A stretch of 52,770 bases of DNA from Bacillota bacterium (GCA_017397935.1 JAFQHN010000007.1:1-52770); one strand, 5' to 3'; shown: positions 1 to 9,302, counted from the stretch's first letter. The notes: generated by a model from the sequence alone, not told the origin. A program made the numbers and translations.

Positions 1-1347
1 GCCGGTATAGCTGTCTCCGTTGCACACATAGTTGTGAACAACGAAATAACGAATGACCTGTTCAATATCCACCACGGATTCAATCTGTTCGCCGTTCGTA
101 AGCTTTTCAAGGGATTCAATCAGACGCAGCTGGTCTGCTTCGGTTATATCGGTCTTTGCGTTATTCCAGATGTTTGAATAGCTGTCGATACTGTCATCGA
201 TATACTGCAGCTTGACATCAGAGGAACCCATACCAAAACCGCCAAAGCCACCCATATTGCCAAAATCGAAGCTGCCGCCAAAGGAACTGTTGCCCATAAG
301 TTCCTGCATCAGCGCTTTCATCGTTTCATCATCCAGAGAGGAAAGAACGGACTGGATATTTTCCATCGTGATATTTTCAAAATCAATACCGTCAAGGAGT
401 GCTGTATCGAGTTCGAGCTTCTCAAAAGCAGCACGAAGGGTTTCTTCGTCAATCGAGAAACTGAAATCACCTCTGCCATCGCCAACGGAGGACTTATCGC
501 CGTTTTCAGCACCGCCCTGTGTCATACCGGGCATCTGTGGCATATCGCCCTGCATCTGTGACGTATCGAAGTTGCCCATATTGGGCATATTCCCACCAAA
601 CATAGCGGACGGATCAAAGTTACCTCTATCGGGCATCTCTGTTCCTTGCTCGGAGTCATCAGCAGATTCTTCACGATTCATAAAATCGTCCATATTGAAG
701 TCTTTACCATTTCCACGACCGCCACCGAAGCTCATGCTGTCCGGCTTGTACAGTTCGCCATAATCCGAACCGTAATTCCGTTCAAGAAAACTGTCCTCAA
801 CACCCTCTACCGCAAGATACAGTCCCCAATCTTCGCCGTTGACGGTGATATACACAAAACTGCAAAGGGGCGCAGCGGCACCAAACTCATTCATCATAGT
901 ATAGGTAAGATAGTCCTTCATCATGGTGGCATCCTGTATGAGATTATTCAGACTGAGTTTGTCAAGTCCGTGATAGGTTATGGAATTGTCGTAGTGGTCA
1001 AACTCCACCTTGAAGCTGTAGCGATCACTGTTCATGGAGGAAACCGTAGACAAAGATGTATTACCCTTGCCACGGATGCCTACGTTTTTATAGGCTTCGC
1101 CGTCGATCACCATAGCGGCAGTATAGTATTCCTCGCTGGTGGCGTTAGCAATAAACTCATCCCAATCATCCATGACAATATCAATGGTATGCACCCTTGT
1201 ATTATCGAACAATCGGTTTTCATAGCCCATGGTATGCTTCATGACTGTAAGGCCAAGAGAAGTGCCGTTCATAAATAAAATGGTAAGTATGAACATCAGA
1301 GCAGTAACGGCCCAGGCTATTTTATCAAAATGTTTGCTGCCGGACAT
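1..1347 (-). CDS. CotH-family kinase (partial, C-terminus outside window)
   Basis: The frame is open from the ATG at 1347 to base 1, giving 449 residues, and the 3' end is cut off. An N-terminal membrane anchor (about residues 10-32) precedes a CotH domain with the segments IRGKGNTS and YITVNGEDWGLYL and, at the cut edge, VVHNYVCNGDSYTG, which resembles the H-N...D-S active-site motif of CotH kinases. Between them is a long low-complexity insertion rich in Gly, Met, Asp and Gln (roughly residues 215-300). Known CotH proteins are atypical kinases that phosphorylate spore-coat proteins; many Clostridia also have membrane-anchored relatives beside VTC and DUF4956 genes, as here. The start lies 4 bases after the stop of the DUF4956 gene, so the genes are probably co-transcribed. 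The specific substrate is unknown. Confidence 0.85.
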   Translation of the reverse strand, partial: MSGSKHFDKIAWAVTALMFILTILFMNGTSLGLTVMKHTMGYENRLFDNTRVHTIDIVMDDWDEFIANATSEEYYTAAMVIDGEAYKNVGIRGKGNTSLSTVSSMNSDRYSFKVEFDHYDNSITYHGLDKLSLNNLIQDATMMKDYLTYTMMNEFGAAAPLCSFVYITVNGEDWGLYLAVEGVEDSFLERNYGSDYGELYKPDSMSFGGGRGNGKDFNMDDFMNREESADDSEQGTEMPDRGNFDPSAMFGGNMPNMGNFDTSQMQGDMPQMPGMTQGGAENGDKSSVGDGRGDFSFSIDEETLRAAFEKLELDTALLDGIDFENITMENIQSVLSSLDDETMKALMQELMGNSSFGGSFDFGNMGGFGGFGMGSSDVKLQYIDDSIDSYSNIWNNAKTDITEADQLRLIESLEKLTNGEQIESVVDIEQVIRYFVVHNYVCNGDSYTG

Positions 1348-1351
1348 ATTC

Positions 1352-2023
1352 TTACCCCATATAATCGCCGTTATAAGAAACGATTATTGCACTGCTGACA
1401 CCGGGTATTTCAGCGAGTACATTGATAAAATCTGTGTTATCGTTTCTCAGGCGAACTTCAATATTCAGTTCAATCGCACCTTTTACCGCAGATTTGCTTT
1501 TAAGTACATTACGAACCACATTTTGGGCAATAAAATTCATGGCTTTTTCCTCCACATCATGATCTGCGCAGTTCAGCACCACCATATATGGACGCGTGGG
1601 CGATGTATGATTGACAAATATCAGCAAAACCAGGCCAATGCAAACGCTGCCAAGAACTGCCAGCGGGATCATGCCTGCCGCCAGGATAATACCGGCACCG
1701 ATCGACCAGAACAAAAAGCAAATATCAAGTGGATCCTTGATAGCGGCACGAAAACGGACGATAGACAGTGCGCCGACCATACCAAGAGAAAGCACCACAT
1801 TGGAAGATACTGCCAGAATGATTATGGCAGTAATCATTGTTAGGGCTATCAATGTTGTGCCAAACCCGGAAGAATACATCACACCGCGGTAGGTTTTTTT
1901 ATAAACGAGAAAAATAAAAATACCGATACAAAAAGACAATACAATGGTCAGCAGCATATCCAGTACGCTGATTGAAGATACGTTTTCCAGAAAACTGGAC
2001 TTGAAAATATCATTGAAAGTCAT
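1352..2023 (-). CDS. DUF4956 multi-pass membrane protein
   Basis: This 223-residue protein has about four hydrophobic segments in its first 135 residues and a soluble C-terminal domain. The conserved segment GMVGALSIVRFRAAIKDP after the second membrane segment is typical of DUF4956. The family has no proven function. It is often found between a VTC polyphosphate polymerase and a CotH kinase, which is the arrangement here (33 bases from the upstream VTC gene, 4 bases from cotH). A role in assembling or exporting a polymer or surface structure is inferred from the neighbours only. Confidence 0.85.
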   Translation of the reverse strand: MTFNDIFKSSFLENVSSISVLDMLLTIVLSFCIGIFIFLVYKKTYRGVMYSSGFGTTLIALTMITAIIILAVSSNVVLSLGMVGALSIVRFRAAIKDPLDICFLFWSIGAGIILAAGMIPLAVLGSVCIGLVLLIFVNHTSPTRPYMVVLNCADHDVEEKAMNFIAQNVVRNVLKSKSAVKGAIELNIEVRLRNDNTDFINVLAEIPGVSSAIIVSYNGDYMG

Positions 2024-2056
2024 AGTTTGCGTTGCTCCTTTATTTGTTAATGTTTT

Positions 2057-2728
2057 TTAATCATACATACGGCTGGCAGCATATTTGGAAAACGCTGCGC
2101 TTCGTCTGCCATCAAGCTGTACGGCATCCCGAATCACATCGGGCAGATAATTGTCCCATTTAACCTCCATAACACAGGGAGAATCCTTAATTGGCACAGT
2201 AATACACTCAGGATTCAGAAAATCGGTACACCTGATACCTGTGCGGATATTGGAATCTAATGTAACTCTCACATTACCGGGTGCGAACAAAAACGGTTCA
2301 CGGATATAATCCACGATAACCTTTGCCCGTAAACTCTCGCTTCTGATACGGGAATAAAAGGTGCGTATCAAATCATTATCGTGTTTTGCCATCCATTCTA
2401 CATCCCCGTCGGCAATCGCCTGTGCCTGCTCCGGCGTCAGTTTGGCCGAGTTTTTGTAACCCAGACCACAATGCTTGAATTTTCTCTCCAAACGGATCAT
2501 GGAAGTATCATGATTATACAGACGAATACGGTATTTTTCTCGAGTCCTTATGCCATCCAGCTTTTCGCGCAGGGCTTTATCATCAAAGTTGTCAAAATAC
2601 AGACTTCGTATCAGATACTTTCCGTTTATGGCGTGAGCATCCGGTTTCATCACCGCCCGAAGCCTTTGCCGCAGAATCAGCATATCGTGATGGCTGATCT
2701 CATGTTTTACTTCATGTCTGAATTGCAA
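2057..2728 (-). CDS. VTC-domain polyphosphate polymerase-like protein
   Basis: This 223-residue protein resembles the catalytic tunnel domain of VTC proteins, which make polyphosphate from ATP. Basic and acidic tunnel-type residues are visible in RHEVKHEI near the N-terminus, in REKYRIRLYN and IRLERKFK, and in VMEVKWDNYLPD near the C-terminus. I chose the TTG start at 2728 because a GGAGG lies 9 bases upstream and the family similarity begins there; the in-frame extension to 2833 would run back through the terminator hairpin. It heads the VTC-DUF4956-CotH module. Enzymatic activity is inferred from the family. Confidence 0.8.
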   Translation of the reverse strand: MQFRHEVKHEISHHDMLILRQRLRAVMKPDAHAINGKYLIRSLYFDNFDDKALREKLDGIRTREKYRIRLYNHDTSMIRLERKFKHCGLGYKNSAKLTPEQAQAIADGDVEWMAKHDNDLIRTFYSRIRSESLRAKVIVDYIREPFLFAPGNVRVTLDSNIRTGIRCTDFLNPECITVPIKDSPCVMEVKWDNYLPDVIRDAVQLDGRRSAAFSKYAASRMYD

Positions 2729-2786
2729 AACGGCATTCCTCCTTTCTATGGTTAAATTATATGCTGCCAACCTATGAGCTACATTA

Positions 2787-2824
2787 GAAAAACCTTCCCG
2801 TATGTGAACGAATACGGGAAGGTT
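2787..2824 (-). terminator. Rho-independent terminator after the histidine kinase gene
   Basis: A 13-bp perfect inverted repeat (AACCTTCCCGTAT, 2791-2803, pairing with 2812-2824) has an 8-base loop. On the minus strand it is followed by a short run of T. It lies between the end of the kinase gene at 2845 and the VTC gene start, so it separates the two-component operon from the VTC module. Confidence 0.85.
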
Positions 2825-2844
2825 TGTGAACATTTATTGAAATC

Positions 2845-4062
2845 TCAAAATCTGGCAGTAAAGCGGATGCTGTCGGCAGAGGAATATTCTGCTGTCAGCT
2901 TGCCGCCGAAGTTCTCGCAAATGGCACGAGCCGCAGACAAACCGATACCATAGCCGGAGGATTCTTTCTGTGTCCTTGCAGCATCCCCTCGGTAAAACCG
3001 TTCAAACAGTCGCTCCGGGTCTGGCTCAAGGGACGGGTCACAGGTATTTTCTTCGATGATCTGAATATGTCTGCCATCTCTTGCGAGAGACAAACGAACA
3101 AAGCCACCGTCAGGCGTGTATTTAATCGCATTATCCAGTAAAACGGTTAGCATCTGACGGAAGCTGTCCTTATTCGTCTGAATGACAATATCCGGATCGA
3201 TTTGCACAGTAAAACGGAGATTTCGTGCCTGCGCATCTTCCGTATAGGCAGGAAGCAGCTCGCCTGCAACATCGCTAATGTTTACGGTTTCTGTCGGCAG
3301 AGGGATTTCTTCATCCAGTTTGGCAAGGGTCAGAAGATTGGACATCAGTACGTTCAACCTCTTAGTCTGATTGCGGATATGCACATTGTATTTGTTTTCG
3401 CCGTGGATCAGCGCCATGGTGTCATTGTTGGACTGAATAATAGCAAGGGGTGTTTTCATTTCATGTCCGGCATTGGTGATAAACTGCTTTTGCTTTTCCA
3501 TACCCACAAGTACAGGGCGAATTACCTTGCCCGAAAGCAGAATAACAATAATAAGCAGAATCACCCAACACAGCACCGCTATTGCTGAGGATGCGAATAA
3601 AACCATGCAGAAGTTTTCACTTTGCTCAGAAGTATCCATAAAGAACGTCAATTTGTTCGGTCCTAACTCTTTTACCGCATACTTGTATCCATGCACCCGA
3701 CCGGATGTATCATCCGTTTTCAATACTTCCAAAGCATAACTTTTTGCAGTTTCTTTGTCGATAGCGGATATTTGGTCGATATTTACATCCATGATATTGC
3801 CGCTAAAATCACTTCGGACAGTAAAGAAACGAGAAGCTCGCATTCTGTCCATATCCAGCGGGCGTGAGAAAGGTGGAGGACGGTTGAAATCCATTTGTTG
3901 AAAGATACCGTCAGCATCCACAAGCGTTTCCAGTACCATATCTGACTGGCGTTCAAGCATCATCCAGTTAAGGCTGTTGATTGCAAGGACGATGAACACC
4001 AGCAGACAGGTAACTGCCGTCATGGTGAATATGATAAATCGCTTTTTTAGTGTCTTTGTCAT
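2845..4062 (-). CDS. Sensor histidine kinase
   Basis: A 405-residue membrane sensor. One membrane segment lies near residues 9-30 and a second near 152-177, with an extracellular domain of about 120 residues between them. The H-box ITNAGHEMKTPLAI puts the phosphoacceptor at His200. The N-box (LLDNAIKYTPDGG) and a G-box (SGYGIGLSAARAI) follow. No clear HAMP domain is visible between the second membrane segment and the H-box. The gene overlaps the response-regulator stop by 4 bases (ATGA), so they are translationally coupled. The signal is unknown. The neighbouring VTC/CotH module is a possible target, but the terminator at 2787 shows it is a separate transcription unit. Confidence 0.9.
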   Translation of the reverse strand: MTKTLKKRFIIFTMTAVTCLLVFIVLAINSLNWMMLERQSDMVLETLVDADGIFQQMDFNRPPPFSRPLDMDRMRASRFFTVRSDFSGNIMDVNIDQISAIDKETAKSYALEVLKTDDTSGRVHGYKYAVKELGPNKLTFFMDTSEQSENFCMVLFASSAIAVLCWVILLIIVILLSGKVIRPVLVGMEKQKQFITNAGHEMKTPLAIIQSNNDTMALIHGENKYNVHIRNQTKRLNVLMSNLLTLAKLDEEIPLPTETVNISDVAGELLPAYTEDAQARNLRFTVQIDPDIVIQTNKDSFRQMLTVLLDNAIKYTPDGGFVRLSLARDGRHIQIIEENTCDPSLEPDPERLFERFYRGDAARTQKESSGYGIGLSAARAICENFGGKLTAEYSSADSIRFTARF

Positions 4063-4733
4063 GGCTGAAACTCCAGTTTATATCCAATATTACGCTTTGA
4101 AACAATCTCGACCTTGGAGTTCATGGCAGTAAGGCGTTTACGCAGATAGGAAACATACAGCCAAACGCTGTTAATGTCCGTTTCCGCATTATACCCCCAC
4201 GCTTTAACAAGTAAATCTTCCGTGGACATAAACATCGTGTGATTGAGCATGAGTTGTTCCATCAGACGATATTCCTGCTTGGGTAACTGAAAAGAAATCT
4301 CTCCCACACTGATCTCGCCGGACTGCATATTCAGCGTTAAGTCTCCAAAGTGAATCAAATCGGGATGAAATTCCTCTCTTCGTCTGAGCATTGCACGTAT
4401 TCTGGCAATCAGTTCTCCCATATCAAAGGGCTTGGGAAGATAATCATCCGCACCTGAATCCAAGCCTCGGATGCGATCCTCCACTTGAGTCTTTGCGGTC
4501 AGCAGAAGTACCGGTGTTTGGCATCCGCTTCTGCGGATAGCAGAGAGCACTTCCAGACCGTTTCGTTTGGGCATCATAATATCAAGAATAATGCCGTCAT
4601 ATTCGCCGGACATAGCATAGTCATAAGCATCCTCGCCGTTATACACGGCATCCACGATATATTTGTTATAAGTCAGATAATCAACAACGGCTTCGGATAA
4701 AGCCGGTTCATCTTCGGCATATAATAGCTTCAT
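4059..4733 (-). CDS. OmpR/PhoB-family response regulator
   Basis: The 224-residue protein has a receiver domain with the acidic pocket at Glu7/Asp8, the phosphoacceptor Asp51 in ILDIMMPKRNG, the conserved Thr in LLLTAK and Lys in LPKPFDMGEL. A winged-helix DNA-binding domain follows from about residue 125 to the end. It is the first gene of the two-gene operon with the histidine kinase. The ATG is preceded by AAGGAG at a spacing of 6-7 bases. Its regulon is unknown. Confidence 0.93.
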   Translation of the reverse strand: MKLLYAEDEPALSEAVVDYLTYNKYIVDAVYNGEDAYDYAMSGEYDGIILDIMMPKRNGLEVLSAIRRSGCQTPVLLLTAKTQVEDRIRGLDSGADDYLPKPFDMGELIARIRAMLRRREEFHPDLIHFGDLTLNMQSGEISVGEISFQLPKQEYRLMEQLMLNHTMFMSTEDLLVKAWGYNAETDINSVWLYVSYLRKRLTAMNSKVEIVSKRNIGYKLEFQP

Positions 4734-4857
4734 TTTAGTCTCCTTAAAACAGGTTTTTTTATATTATAACACACAAGTATTACAATTTCTTCATCACTGT
4801 GTGCAAAAATATAAAAACACATTATAATTATACTGTTACAAACTTAGACATACATAA

Positions 4858-4901
4858 GAAAAAGCCACGGTATCAGTTAAAAATAAACATCAACCGTGGC
4901 T
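4858..4901 (-). terminator. Rho-independent terminator after the ABC importer operon
   Basis: AGCCACGGT (4863-4871) pairs with ACCGTGGCT (4893-4901) and, on the minus strand, is followed by TTTTTC. It sits 42 bases after the stop of the substrate-binding protein gene and upstream of the response-regulator gene's own end-to-end unit. Confidence 0.8.
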
Positions 4902-4942
4902 AAAATTTGACTGTGTAAGTATTATATTCGTAAATGTTTTAA

Positions 4943-5719
4943 TTATTCGGTAACAGAGTACTGGTCGCCGAGCTCAGCAATTTTGCCGGCATCAAGCAGT
5001 TCCTGCAAGGAAGCATTGATCATTTCGAGCAGCTCAGTATTGTCTTTCTTTACAGCAATCGCATATTCTTCGTTAGCGAATGCTTCAGCATCTTCAACGA
5101 TCTTTAAGCCTTCGTTGTCGGCTACATACTTGCTGGCAGTTGCCGAGTCAATTACTACAACATCGGCCTTGCCGTTTACCAGTTCCATAACAGCATCGGT
5201 GCCCTTCTTGAAGGAAGAGTACTCGAAGTTCATATCGCTTACGCACATTTCACCGGTATAGCCCTGAATAACGGCAATCTTCTTGTCAGCCATATCGGCA
5301 GCCTTGGTAATGGTGGAATCTTCCTTAACGATCATAACCTGAGTTGCCTGATAGTAAGGAATGGAGAAGTTAACCTTCTCAGCTCTCTCCGGGTCAACAG
5401 ACATACCTGCAATAACTGCATCTACCTGGCCGTTGTCCAAAGCGATCAACAGAGAGTCAAATTCCATGTTGGAGATTTCTGCGGTCATGCCGTTGTCTTT
5501 GGCAATCAGGTCAGCAATAGCCATGTCGATGCCGTCGAACTCACCGATAACGCCGCCGTTGTTGGCAACGAATTCAAAGGGCGGGAACTCTGCATTGGTA
5601 CCAAATATGATTTTTTCGCCTTCATCAGAGGGGGCATCATTCTGGCCACAGCCGGCAAAGGTGAGTGTCAGGGTTGCAAACGCTAACACAAGTGCGAGGA
5701 ACTTCATTGTTTTTTTCAT
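4943..5719 (-). CDS. Amino-acid ABC transporter substrate-binding lipoprotein
   Basis: A 258-residue periplasmic-binding-protein type 3 (SBP_bac_3). It starts with a lipoprotein signal peptide ending in the lipobox LTFAGC, so it is anchored outside the membrane by a lipidated Cys. Typical family segments are IIFGTNAEFPPFEF, GEFDGIDMAIADLIA and VDAVIAGMSV. I chose the ATG at 5719 because AAGGAG lies 9 bases upstream and it starts the signal peptide. It is the third gene of an importer operon with ATPase and permease. The substrate is likely a polar amino acid such as glutamine, histidine or cystine, but the exact one cannot be read from the sequence. Confidence 0.92.
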   Translation of the reverse strand: MKKTMKFLALVLAFATLTLTFAGCGQNDAPSDEGEKIIFGTNAEFPPFEFVANNGGVIGEFDGIDMAIADLIAKDNGMTAEISNMEFDSLLIALDNGQVDAVIAGMSVDPERAEKVNFSIPYYQATQVMIVKEDSTITKAADMADKKIAVIQGYTGEMCVSDMNFEYSSFKKGTDAVMELVNGKADVVVIDSATASKYVADNEGLKIVEDAEAFANEEYAIAVKKDNTELLEMINASLQELLDAGKIAELGDQYSVTE

Positions 5720-5807
5720 GATAATAACTCCTTTTGTAAATATTATATTTATCAAGAAGATCACTTCTTTGATAACGAGATTTGATAACAAAATTTGTGG
5801 TGGCTTA

Positions 5808-6530
5808 TTAGAGCACCTTACTTAAAAAACTCTGTGTTCTTTCATTCCTGGGGTTAGAGAACACTTCTTCCGGTGCGCCCTGTTCCATCACAATGCCCTG
5901 GTCCATAAACAGTAACCGGGTGCCGACTTCTCTGGCAAAACCCATCTCATGGGTGACAACCACCATAGTCATTCCCGAATCTGCCAGGTCCTTCATAACA
6001 TCCAGAACCTCACCGACCATTTCCGGGTCCAGCGCGCTGGTAGGTTCATCAAAAAGCATAATTTCCGGCTGCATTGCAAGTGCTCTTGCAATCGCTACTC
6101 TCTGTTTCTGGCCGCCGGACAACTGAGAAGGATAATTGTTGGCTTTTTCGGCAAGCCCAACTCTTTCCAGCAATTCCATTCCTTTTTTAATCGCGTCCTG
6201 TTTGGACATTTTTTTGAGTTTTACGGGTGCCAGCGTTATATTCTCCATAATTGTAAGGTGCGGGAAGAGATTAAACTGCTGGAAAACCATGCCCATCTTT
6301 TGGCGAATCAAATTTACATCTGCCCCGGGCGATGTGATCAGCTGGTCATCAATATAGATTTCTCCGGCAGTCGGCTGCTCCAACAAATTCAAACAACGCA
6401 GGAAGGTACTTTTACCGGATCCTGACGGGCCGATAATAACCACAACCTCACCTTTGGAAATGTGTTCGTCAATACCGGTGAGAACGTGCACATCTCCAAA
6501 ACTTTTATGTAGATTTTTAACTGTTATCAT
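5808..6530 (-). CDS. Amino-acid ABC transporter ATP-binding protein
   Basis: This 240-residue ATPase of the GlnQ/HisP class shows Walker [10 protein letters not shown], the Q-loop [11 protein letters not shown], the signature [15 protein letters not shown], Walker [14 protein letters not shown] and the switch His in VTHEMGFA. It powers uptake through the permease encoded immediately upstream (11-base gap). The spacing and shared strand indicate one operon with the binding protein gene downstream. Confidence 0.95.
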   Translation of the reverse strand: MITVKNLHKSFGDVHVLTGIDEHISKGEVVVIIGPSGSGKSTFLRCLNLLEQPTAGEIYIDDQLITSPGADVNLIRQKMGMVFQQFNLFPHLTIMENITLAPVKLKKMSKQDAIKKGMELLERVGLAEKANNYPSQLSGGQKQRVAIARALAMQPEIMLFDEPTSALDPEMVGEVLDVMKDLADSGMTMVVVTHEMGFAREVGTRLLFMDQGIVMEQGAPEEVFSNPRNERTQSFLSKVL

Positions 6531-6541
6531 TTGAATCCTCC

Positions 6542-7240
6542 TTATTTAGCCTCTGACTTGCGGAGTGCCTTTTCAACACGAGCCATAATAACTGTTAAAA
6601 TCTTGATGAGTACAAAATAAATTATCGCAGTTGCGATAAGAGGCATAAACGCTTCGAACGTCTGGCTCTTGATGAAATCGCCGGCCTTTTGAATATCTAC
6701 AAGACCGATGTAACCAACAATAGCCGTTTCCTTAATCAGCACAATAAACTCGTTGCAAAGCGCCGGGAAGATGTTTTTTACAGCCTGCGGAATTACAATA
6801 TATGACATAGTTTGTGCTGCGTTCAGACCAAGCGATCTGCCTGCCTCTGCCTGTCCTTTATCAATGGACAAAATACCTGCACGAATAATCTCCGAGACGT
6901 ATGCACCGGAGTTAATGCCGAATGCAATCGCCGCAATAATCCATTTCTCCCAGTTTACCGTAGCAAAAACAACGAAGTAAATGATCATAAGCTGGGTGAC
7001 AGAGGGGGTGCCGCGGATAATATCAGTATAAATTCTGCCGAACAAATTTAAGATCTTACTTTTGGACAGATTGCAGAAAGCAATAACCAAACCTATCGCA
7101 ATACCAATAACAACTGCAAGAAGAGATATTTTAATGGTAATTCCAATGCCATCCAGCAAGAGCATATATCGGTCTTCTCTTATAAAGCATTTCACAAAGG
7201 TGGCAACCAAATCATTCCACCATTCGGTAAGTCCAATCAT
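6542..7240 (-). CDS. Amino-acid ABC transporter permease (HisM/GlnP type)
   Basis: The 232-residue membrane protein has about five hydrophobic segments and the EAA loop that contacts the ATPase ([20 protein letters not shown]). It is the first gene of the importer operon. A good sigma-A type promoter lies about 60 bases upstream. The length is normal for the His/Glu/Gln/opine permease family. Confidence 0.93.
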   Translation of the reverse strand: MIGLTEWWNDLVATFVKCFIREDRYMLLLDGIGITIKISLLAVVIGIAIGLVIAFCNLSKSKILNLFGRIYTDIIRGTPSVTQLMIIYFVVFATVNWEKWIIAAIAFGINSGAYVSEIIRAGILSIDKGQAEAGRSLGLNAAQTMSYIVIPQAVKNIFPALCNEFIVLIKETAIVGYIGLVDIQKAGDFIKSQTFEAFMPLIATAIIYFVLIKILTVIMARVEKALRKSEAK

Positions 7241-7297
7241 CGTATATCTCCCTTACAATATGTAATGCAGGTTTATGCTTAAATAAATATTTAAAAT

Positions 7298-7326
7298 ATT
7301 ATACATCATTTAATCTTTTATTGCAA
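7298..7326 (-). promoter_or_regulatory. Sigma-A-type promoter of the ABC importer operon
   Basis: On the minus strand TTGCAA (7326-7321) and TATAAT (7303-7298) are separated by 17 bases. The expected transcript starts about 50 bases before the permease ATG. Confidence 0.65.
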
Positions 7327-7354
7327 TCCCACTTGTCATAAATTAGAAAATAAG

Positions 7355-8686
7355 TTACAAAATTGGTTTGGACAATAAACATACCGTCTCGACGTGATGG
7401 GTACGCGGAAACATATCCACCGGCTGAATATACATTGGACGGTATTTTTCGGCACAGAGGCTGTTCAAATCCCGTGCCAGAGTAGCCGGGTTGCAGGACA
7501 CATAGATGATTTTATCCGGTGCCAAATCAAGCAGACCATCCAGCAGGGCCTGGTGGCAGCCGCGGCGCGGCGGGTCAATAATAACAGCATCGGGTCGCTG
7601 GTAACGCTGCACAATTCTGCCAAAAACCTTCTCAGCTGCACCGCAGGTAAATTCGGCGTTGTTGATATGGTTTATGGCAGCATTGGCGGTGGCATCATGT
7701 ACGGCGCTGGGGTTAATTTCAATTCCTACCAGTTGGCGCAGATGCGACAGATTTTTGGCCAGATAAAGCCCAAGCGTGCCGATACCGCAGTAAGCATCCA
7801 GCAAAAGCTGCTCATTTCCACCAAAGAAACCGGCCACCGTTTGCAGCAGTTTAAGCGTTTGGGCGTTGTTGACCTGAAAGAAAGCCGGAGCGGAAATCAG
7901 ATAATCGGTATTGCCCAGCGAGTCTGTAATCTGCCCGGCGGCTGATAAATTATGCCAGCCTTGGGGTGTTTGGCAGGCCATAACTTTAAGCTGGGGGAAT
8001 TTATCGGCTGCCCGGTGCAGCAAGGGTGATACAGCCGGGATATTTTCATCAGCAAGCTTGAAGCTCAGCAGCAAATCACCGCTGCCGGGGGCATAACGCA
8101 CCATTACATCCACGATGTTTGGCGGCAGTTTTTGGTTGGTCAGCCATTCGGTCAGGTTGTTGATGGCCGGTGGAAAAAGCAATTTGCAGGTGTCTGCTGC
8201 CGGCTGGTGAGAATTCTCATCCCAGAAAACCAAACGCACTTGCTCTTGCATACGCGCCACATGGAAAACACCCTTGTTGCGGTAATGAAACTGCTGCTCG
8301 GCGGCAATAATCGGCTGCATGGGTAAATTATGCAGGCTGCCCAGCCTCTTTAAGGCGGATTCCACCTGCCCCTGCTTAAAACGCAGCTCCTCATCATAGG
8401 TCATGTGCTGTAAATGGCAGCCGCCGCAGCTGTGATATGCAGGGCAAATCGGCTCGGTACGTTCCGGCACAGGCCGCAAAACTTTCAGTAAACGGGCAGA
8501 GAAGATTTTTTTCTGTTCAGCGGTGATAATTAGCTCTGCCTGTTCTCCCAACAGTGCACCGGGTACAAAAATCACCCGCCCGCCAACGCGGGCCACACCG
8601 CGCCCATCATGGGTATAGCCGGTGATTTTGGCCTGATAAACACCGCCGATTTCAATTTTATGATTTTCAGAAAAATTATTGGTCAC
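7355..8686 (-). CDS. 23S rRNA (uracil-C5)-methyltransferase, RlmD/RlmCD type
   Basis: The 443-residue protein has an N-terminal TRAM domain (about residues 10-65), a four-Cys iron-sulfur motif around CPAYHSCGGC, and a class I methyltransferase domain with LLDAYCGIGTLGLYLA and the catalytic segment YVSCNPATLARDL. It methylates C5 of uracils in 23S rRNA. Gram-positive members often modify both U747 and U1939. A GTG at 8686 with GAGG 10 bases upstream is the best start; the longer in-frame extension crosses the divergent ybaK promoter and lacks family similarity. Confidence 0.9.
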   Translation of the reverse strand: MTNNFSENHKIEIGGVYQAKITGYTHDGRGVARVGGRVIFVPGALLGEQAELIITAEQKKIFSARLLKVLRPVPERTEPICPAYHSCGGCHLQHMTYDEELRFKQGQVESALKRLGSLHNLPMQPIIAAEQQFHYRNKGVFHVARMQEQVRLVFWDENSHQPAADTCKLLFPPAINNLTEWLTNQKLPPNIVDVMVRYAPGSGDLLLSFKLADENIPAVSPLLHRAADKFPQLKVMACQTPQGWHNLSAAGQITDSLGNTDYLISAPAFFQVNNAQTLKLLQTVAGFFGGNEQLLLDAYCGIGTLGLYLAKNLSHLRQLVGIEINPSAVHDATANAAINHINNAEFTCGAAEKVFGRIVQRYQRPDAVIIDPPRRGCHQALLDGLLDLAPDKIIYVSCNPATLARDLNSLCAEKYRPMYIQPVDMFPRTHHVETVCLLSKPIL

Positions 8687-8688
8687 GG

Positions 8689-8716
8689 TTGACAATCCTC
8701 GGAAAAAACTTATAAT
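8689..8716 (+). promoter_or_regulatory. Near-consensus sigma-A promoter of the ybaK-type gene
   Basis: TTGACA (8689-8694) and TATAAT (8711-8716) are both perfect consensus hexamers, 16 bases apart. The -35 box begins 2 bases from the start codon of the divergent rRNA methyltransferase gene, and that gene's ribosome-binding site lies inside the promoter spacer. Confidence 0.85.
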
Positions 8717-8756
8717 GTAATTATTGCAAAATTGGGTGAAAAAGGTGGTAGATAAT

Positions 8757-9242
8757 ATGGCAAAACCTAAAAAACCGACCAAAACCAACGCTTTAAGAGA
8801 GTTGGATACGCTGGGCATCAGTTATGAATGTACCTCTTATGATTGTGATGGCTTTATGGATGGCGTCAGCGTGGCCGCGGCCATTGGTAAAAGCTGTGAT
8901 GAGACCTATAAAACACTGGTGACTGTGGGCAACAGCCGCAGTAATTATGTTTTTGTGATACCGGCTGATAAAGAGCTGGACTTGAAGAAGGCTGCTGCTG
9001 CCGTAGGTGAAAAATCCGTGGCGATGATTCATGCCAAGGACATTACCCCCACCACCGGCTATGTTAAGGGCGGCTGTTCTCCCGTGGGGATGAAGAAAGC
9101 TTTTCGTACGGTTATTCATGCGGCGGCTGCGGATTTACCCACGATTACGGTCAGTGCAGGAAAGCTTGGTATGCAGATGACCCTGGCGCCTGCGGATTTG
9201 GCATGGGCCTGCAAGGCGGAATTTGCCGAGATTATCCACTAA
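8757..9242 (+). CDS. ybaK: YbaK/EbsC-type aminoacyl-tRNA(Pro) deacylase
   Basis: The 161-residue protein belongs to the YbaK/ProX editing family, which hydrolyses mischarged Cys-tRNA(Pro). Key segments are ETYKTLVTVG, the conserved Lys region (LDLKKAAAAVG) and the GYVKGGCSPVGMKK loop that forms the active-site pocket. I chose the ATG at 8757 because AAAGGTGG lies about 9 bases upstream; an upstream TTG at 8724 sits too near the transcription start. It is a single-gene transcription unit with its own promoter and a shared terminator. Confidence 0.9.
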   Translation: MAKPKKPTKTNALRELDTLGISYECTSYDCDGFMDGVSVAAAIGKSCDETYKTLVTVGNSRSNYVFVIPADKELDLKKAAAAVGEKSVAMIHAKDITPTTGYVKGGCSPVGMKKAFRTVIHAAAADLPTITVSAGKLGMQMTLAPADLAWACKAEFAEIIH

Positions 9243-9266
9243 ACTTTAATGCATAAAATAATAACT

Positions 9267-9302
9267 AAAAAGGCACGGAGTTAACTTATCTGTGCCTTTT
9301 TT
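9267..9302. terminator. Bidirectional terminator between ybaK and rpe
   Basis: AAAAAGGCAC (9267-9276) pairs with GTGCCTTTTT (9292-9301). The A-run on one side and T-run on the other let it work for both convergent genes, ybaK (+) and rpe (-). Confidence 0.85.

Noticed and set aside
646-1843. Plus-strand open frames over the CotH and DUF4956 genes
   Set aside because: Both are shadows; the minus-strand proteins have family motifs and coupled starts.
2729-2833. Longer N-terminus for the VTC-like protein
   Set aside because: It would run through a strong terminator hairpin. The TTG at 2728 has a good Shine-Dalgarno sequence.
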